Shown in pieces: positions 63,266 to 64,000 of a stretch of 64,000 nucleotides of DNA. The stretch is from Salinisphaera sp052044135 (GTDB lineage Bacteria > Pseudomonadota > Gammaproteobacteria > Nevskiales > Salinisphaeraceae). The position numbers and the translations under genes were made by a program. Positions within the stretch are counted from its first letter, which is position 1. Each line of letters opens with the position of its first letter. The stretch lies in assembly GCF_052044135.1 (NCBI RefSeq), contig NZ_JBQDYF010000001.1:186001-250000 (forward strand), given 5' to 3'. Under the pieces are notes generated by a model. The model ran no database searches. It had not been told where the DNA came from and was given only the letters and a program-made list of their open reading frames with translations.

Positions 63266-63613
63266 TCAGTCGCGCCGCCCGCCGAGAAAATCGGTCAGAC
63301 AACGCCCGAGTGACGTCGTGGCGGCCAGCCGGGCGACATAGGCGCCGAGCGCGCCGCGCTCGCCGGCCTGGGTGGCGGCGGCGCGCGTGACCGCCGCCAA
63401 TGTTGCGATCGAGGCGATGAGCAGCACGGCCACCTGAATCCAGATCGAATCGGTCGGCAGTGTCATCCACAGCGCAAAGAGCGTGGCCAGCCAGCAGGTC
63501 AGAAACAGCGGCCGGGGAACGACATCGGCGGCAATGAGCAGATAGCCGGCCCAGCGCGGCAGCCGCTGGCTGCCGCGCTGGGTTCGGGGATCGTTCGGAT
63601 CGCGGTCGGACAT
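63266..63613 (-). CDS. Hypothetical two-helix membrane protein
   Basis: A 115-residue protein with a charged N-terminus (MSDRDPNDPRTQRGSQ), two or three hydrophobic segments between residues 22 and 80, and an Arg/Ala-rich C-terminal tail. I do not recognise a family. It follows the epimerase gene by 42 bases on the same strand and may be cotranscribed with it. Confidence 0.6.
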   Translation of the reverse strand: MSDRDPNDPRTQRGSQRLPRWAGYLLIAADVVPRPLFLTCWLATLFALWMTLPTDSIWIQVAVLLIASIATLAAVTRAAATQAGERGALGAYVARLAATTSLGRCLTDFLGGRRD

Positions 63614-63655
63614 AAGCCGGTTTCAGCGTTATAAGGGTGAGGTCGTGTGTCCGGT

Positions 63656-64000
63656 TCAGAGCGTATCGACCGCCACGGCCAGGGTCGGCGCGAGCGGCAA
63701 ACGCGGCAGCAGCGTGGCCTGATACGCATGATACAGATCGGCCTTGAGATGACCATCGTCGCGATCGAGGCCGAGTTCGCCGTCCAGTTCCTGCAGCCAA
63801 CTGCCGCGATCGTCGTCGATATACACATCGCGGATGAAATCCCAGAGCCGCCGGTACCAGATCTCGAAACGGGCCTCGCCGGTGCGCGCGCCCAGCGCGG
63901 CGGCAGCGGCGGCGGCCTCGGCGTGGGTCCAGTGACGCCGCCGGCGTGAACAGGCGGCGCCGTCCCAGTCGACGGTGTAGACCATGCCGGGATTGCCGTC
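63656..64000 (-). CDS. AGE-family epimerase/isomerase, C-terminal part
   Basis: The last 114 codons of a gene that continues beyond the right edge; the frame is open through base 64000. The visible part has HWTHAEAAAAAAALGARTG, WDFIRDVYIDDDRGSW and KADLYHAYQATLLPR. These match the C-terminal alpha/alpha-barrel helices and catalytic histidines of the N-acylglucosamine 2-epimerase/mannose isomerase family. The specific substrate cannot be told. Confidence 0.85.
   Translation of the reverse strand, partial: DGNPGMVYTVDWDGAACSRRRRHWTHAEAAAAAAALGARTGEARFEIWYRRLWDFIRDVYIDDDRGSWLQELDGELGLDRDDGHLKADLYHAYQATLLPRLPLAPTLAVAVDTL

Overview
The window looks like chromosome of a GC-rich, halophilic or marine gammaproteobacterium. 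A Salinisphaera-like organism is my best guess, inferred from gene content and base composition only. Pointers are a de novo glycine-betaine pair (glycine/sarcosine and sarcosine/dimethylglycine N-methyltransferases), two divergent BCCT betaine/choline transporters, GreB, Hmp/NsrR, a YdcSTUV-W-like polyamine operon, an AaeXAB-like efflux operon and AstE beside an arginine-type ABC transporter. I saw no rRNA or tRNA gene, CRISPR array, transposase or phage gene.

Layout. 0-5 kb: YIP1 membrane protein, lipid kinase, acetyl-CoA hydrolase/transferase, DUF5924/DUF2914 membrane protein. 5-8 kb: lipA, then divergent hmp and nsrR around a dyad operator. 8-10.6 kb: SDR dehydrogenase and the betaine-synthesis pair. 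10.9-24.8 kb: the ligase-associated DNA-repair genes (ATP-dependent ligase, DEXH helicase, PdeM nuclease) in two pieces. A LysR/aldehyde dehydrogenase/polyamine ABC block separates ligase from helicase, and a 1.16-kb non-coding, hairpin-rich stretch separates helicase from pdeM. djlA follows. 24.8-27.8 kb: LysR/WrbA, nitroreductase, small heat-shock protein. 27.9-31.7 kb: two divergent BCCT transporters. 31.8-37.6 kb: rhomboid protease, small membrane protein, Ohr, lipoprotein, acetyl-CoA synthetase, thiolase. 37.6-46.2 kb: a 313-bp gap ending in a very strong terminator, the FUSC/DUF1656/HlyD efflux operon, an MFS exporter, greB, an SDR, tspO, cbiX, sufT, a 48-codon DUF3096 gene and a decayed second sufT 3' end.

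46.2-55.4 kb is a complete galactoside-use island. Permeases, GH36 alpha-galactosidase, GH42 beta-galactosidase and binding protein lie on the minus strand. An IclR regulator and a MalK-type ATPase lie on the plus strand, with an IclR-like palindrome between the two arms. 55.4-64 kb: a FFLEELY-type protein with a coupled small ORF, a DUF4112 protein, astE plus an arginine/lysine-type ABC transporter, a short inverted-repeat element, an HglS/YdcJ-type 2-oxoadipate dioxygenase/decarboxylase, a small membrane protein and the end of an AGE-family epimerase that runs off the window.

How the genes work together: osmoprotection (betaine synthesis and uptake), stress defence (Hmp/NsrR, Ohr, WrbA, Hsp20), scavenging of polyamines, basic amino acids and galactosides, acetate activation, and a dispersed DNA-repair module. 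The most unusual material is the split repair cluster with its repeat-filled gap, the sufT duplication scar, and the galactoside island, whose enzyme pair would suit the head group of the plant/algal lipid DGDG.
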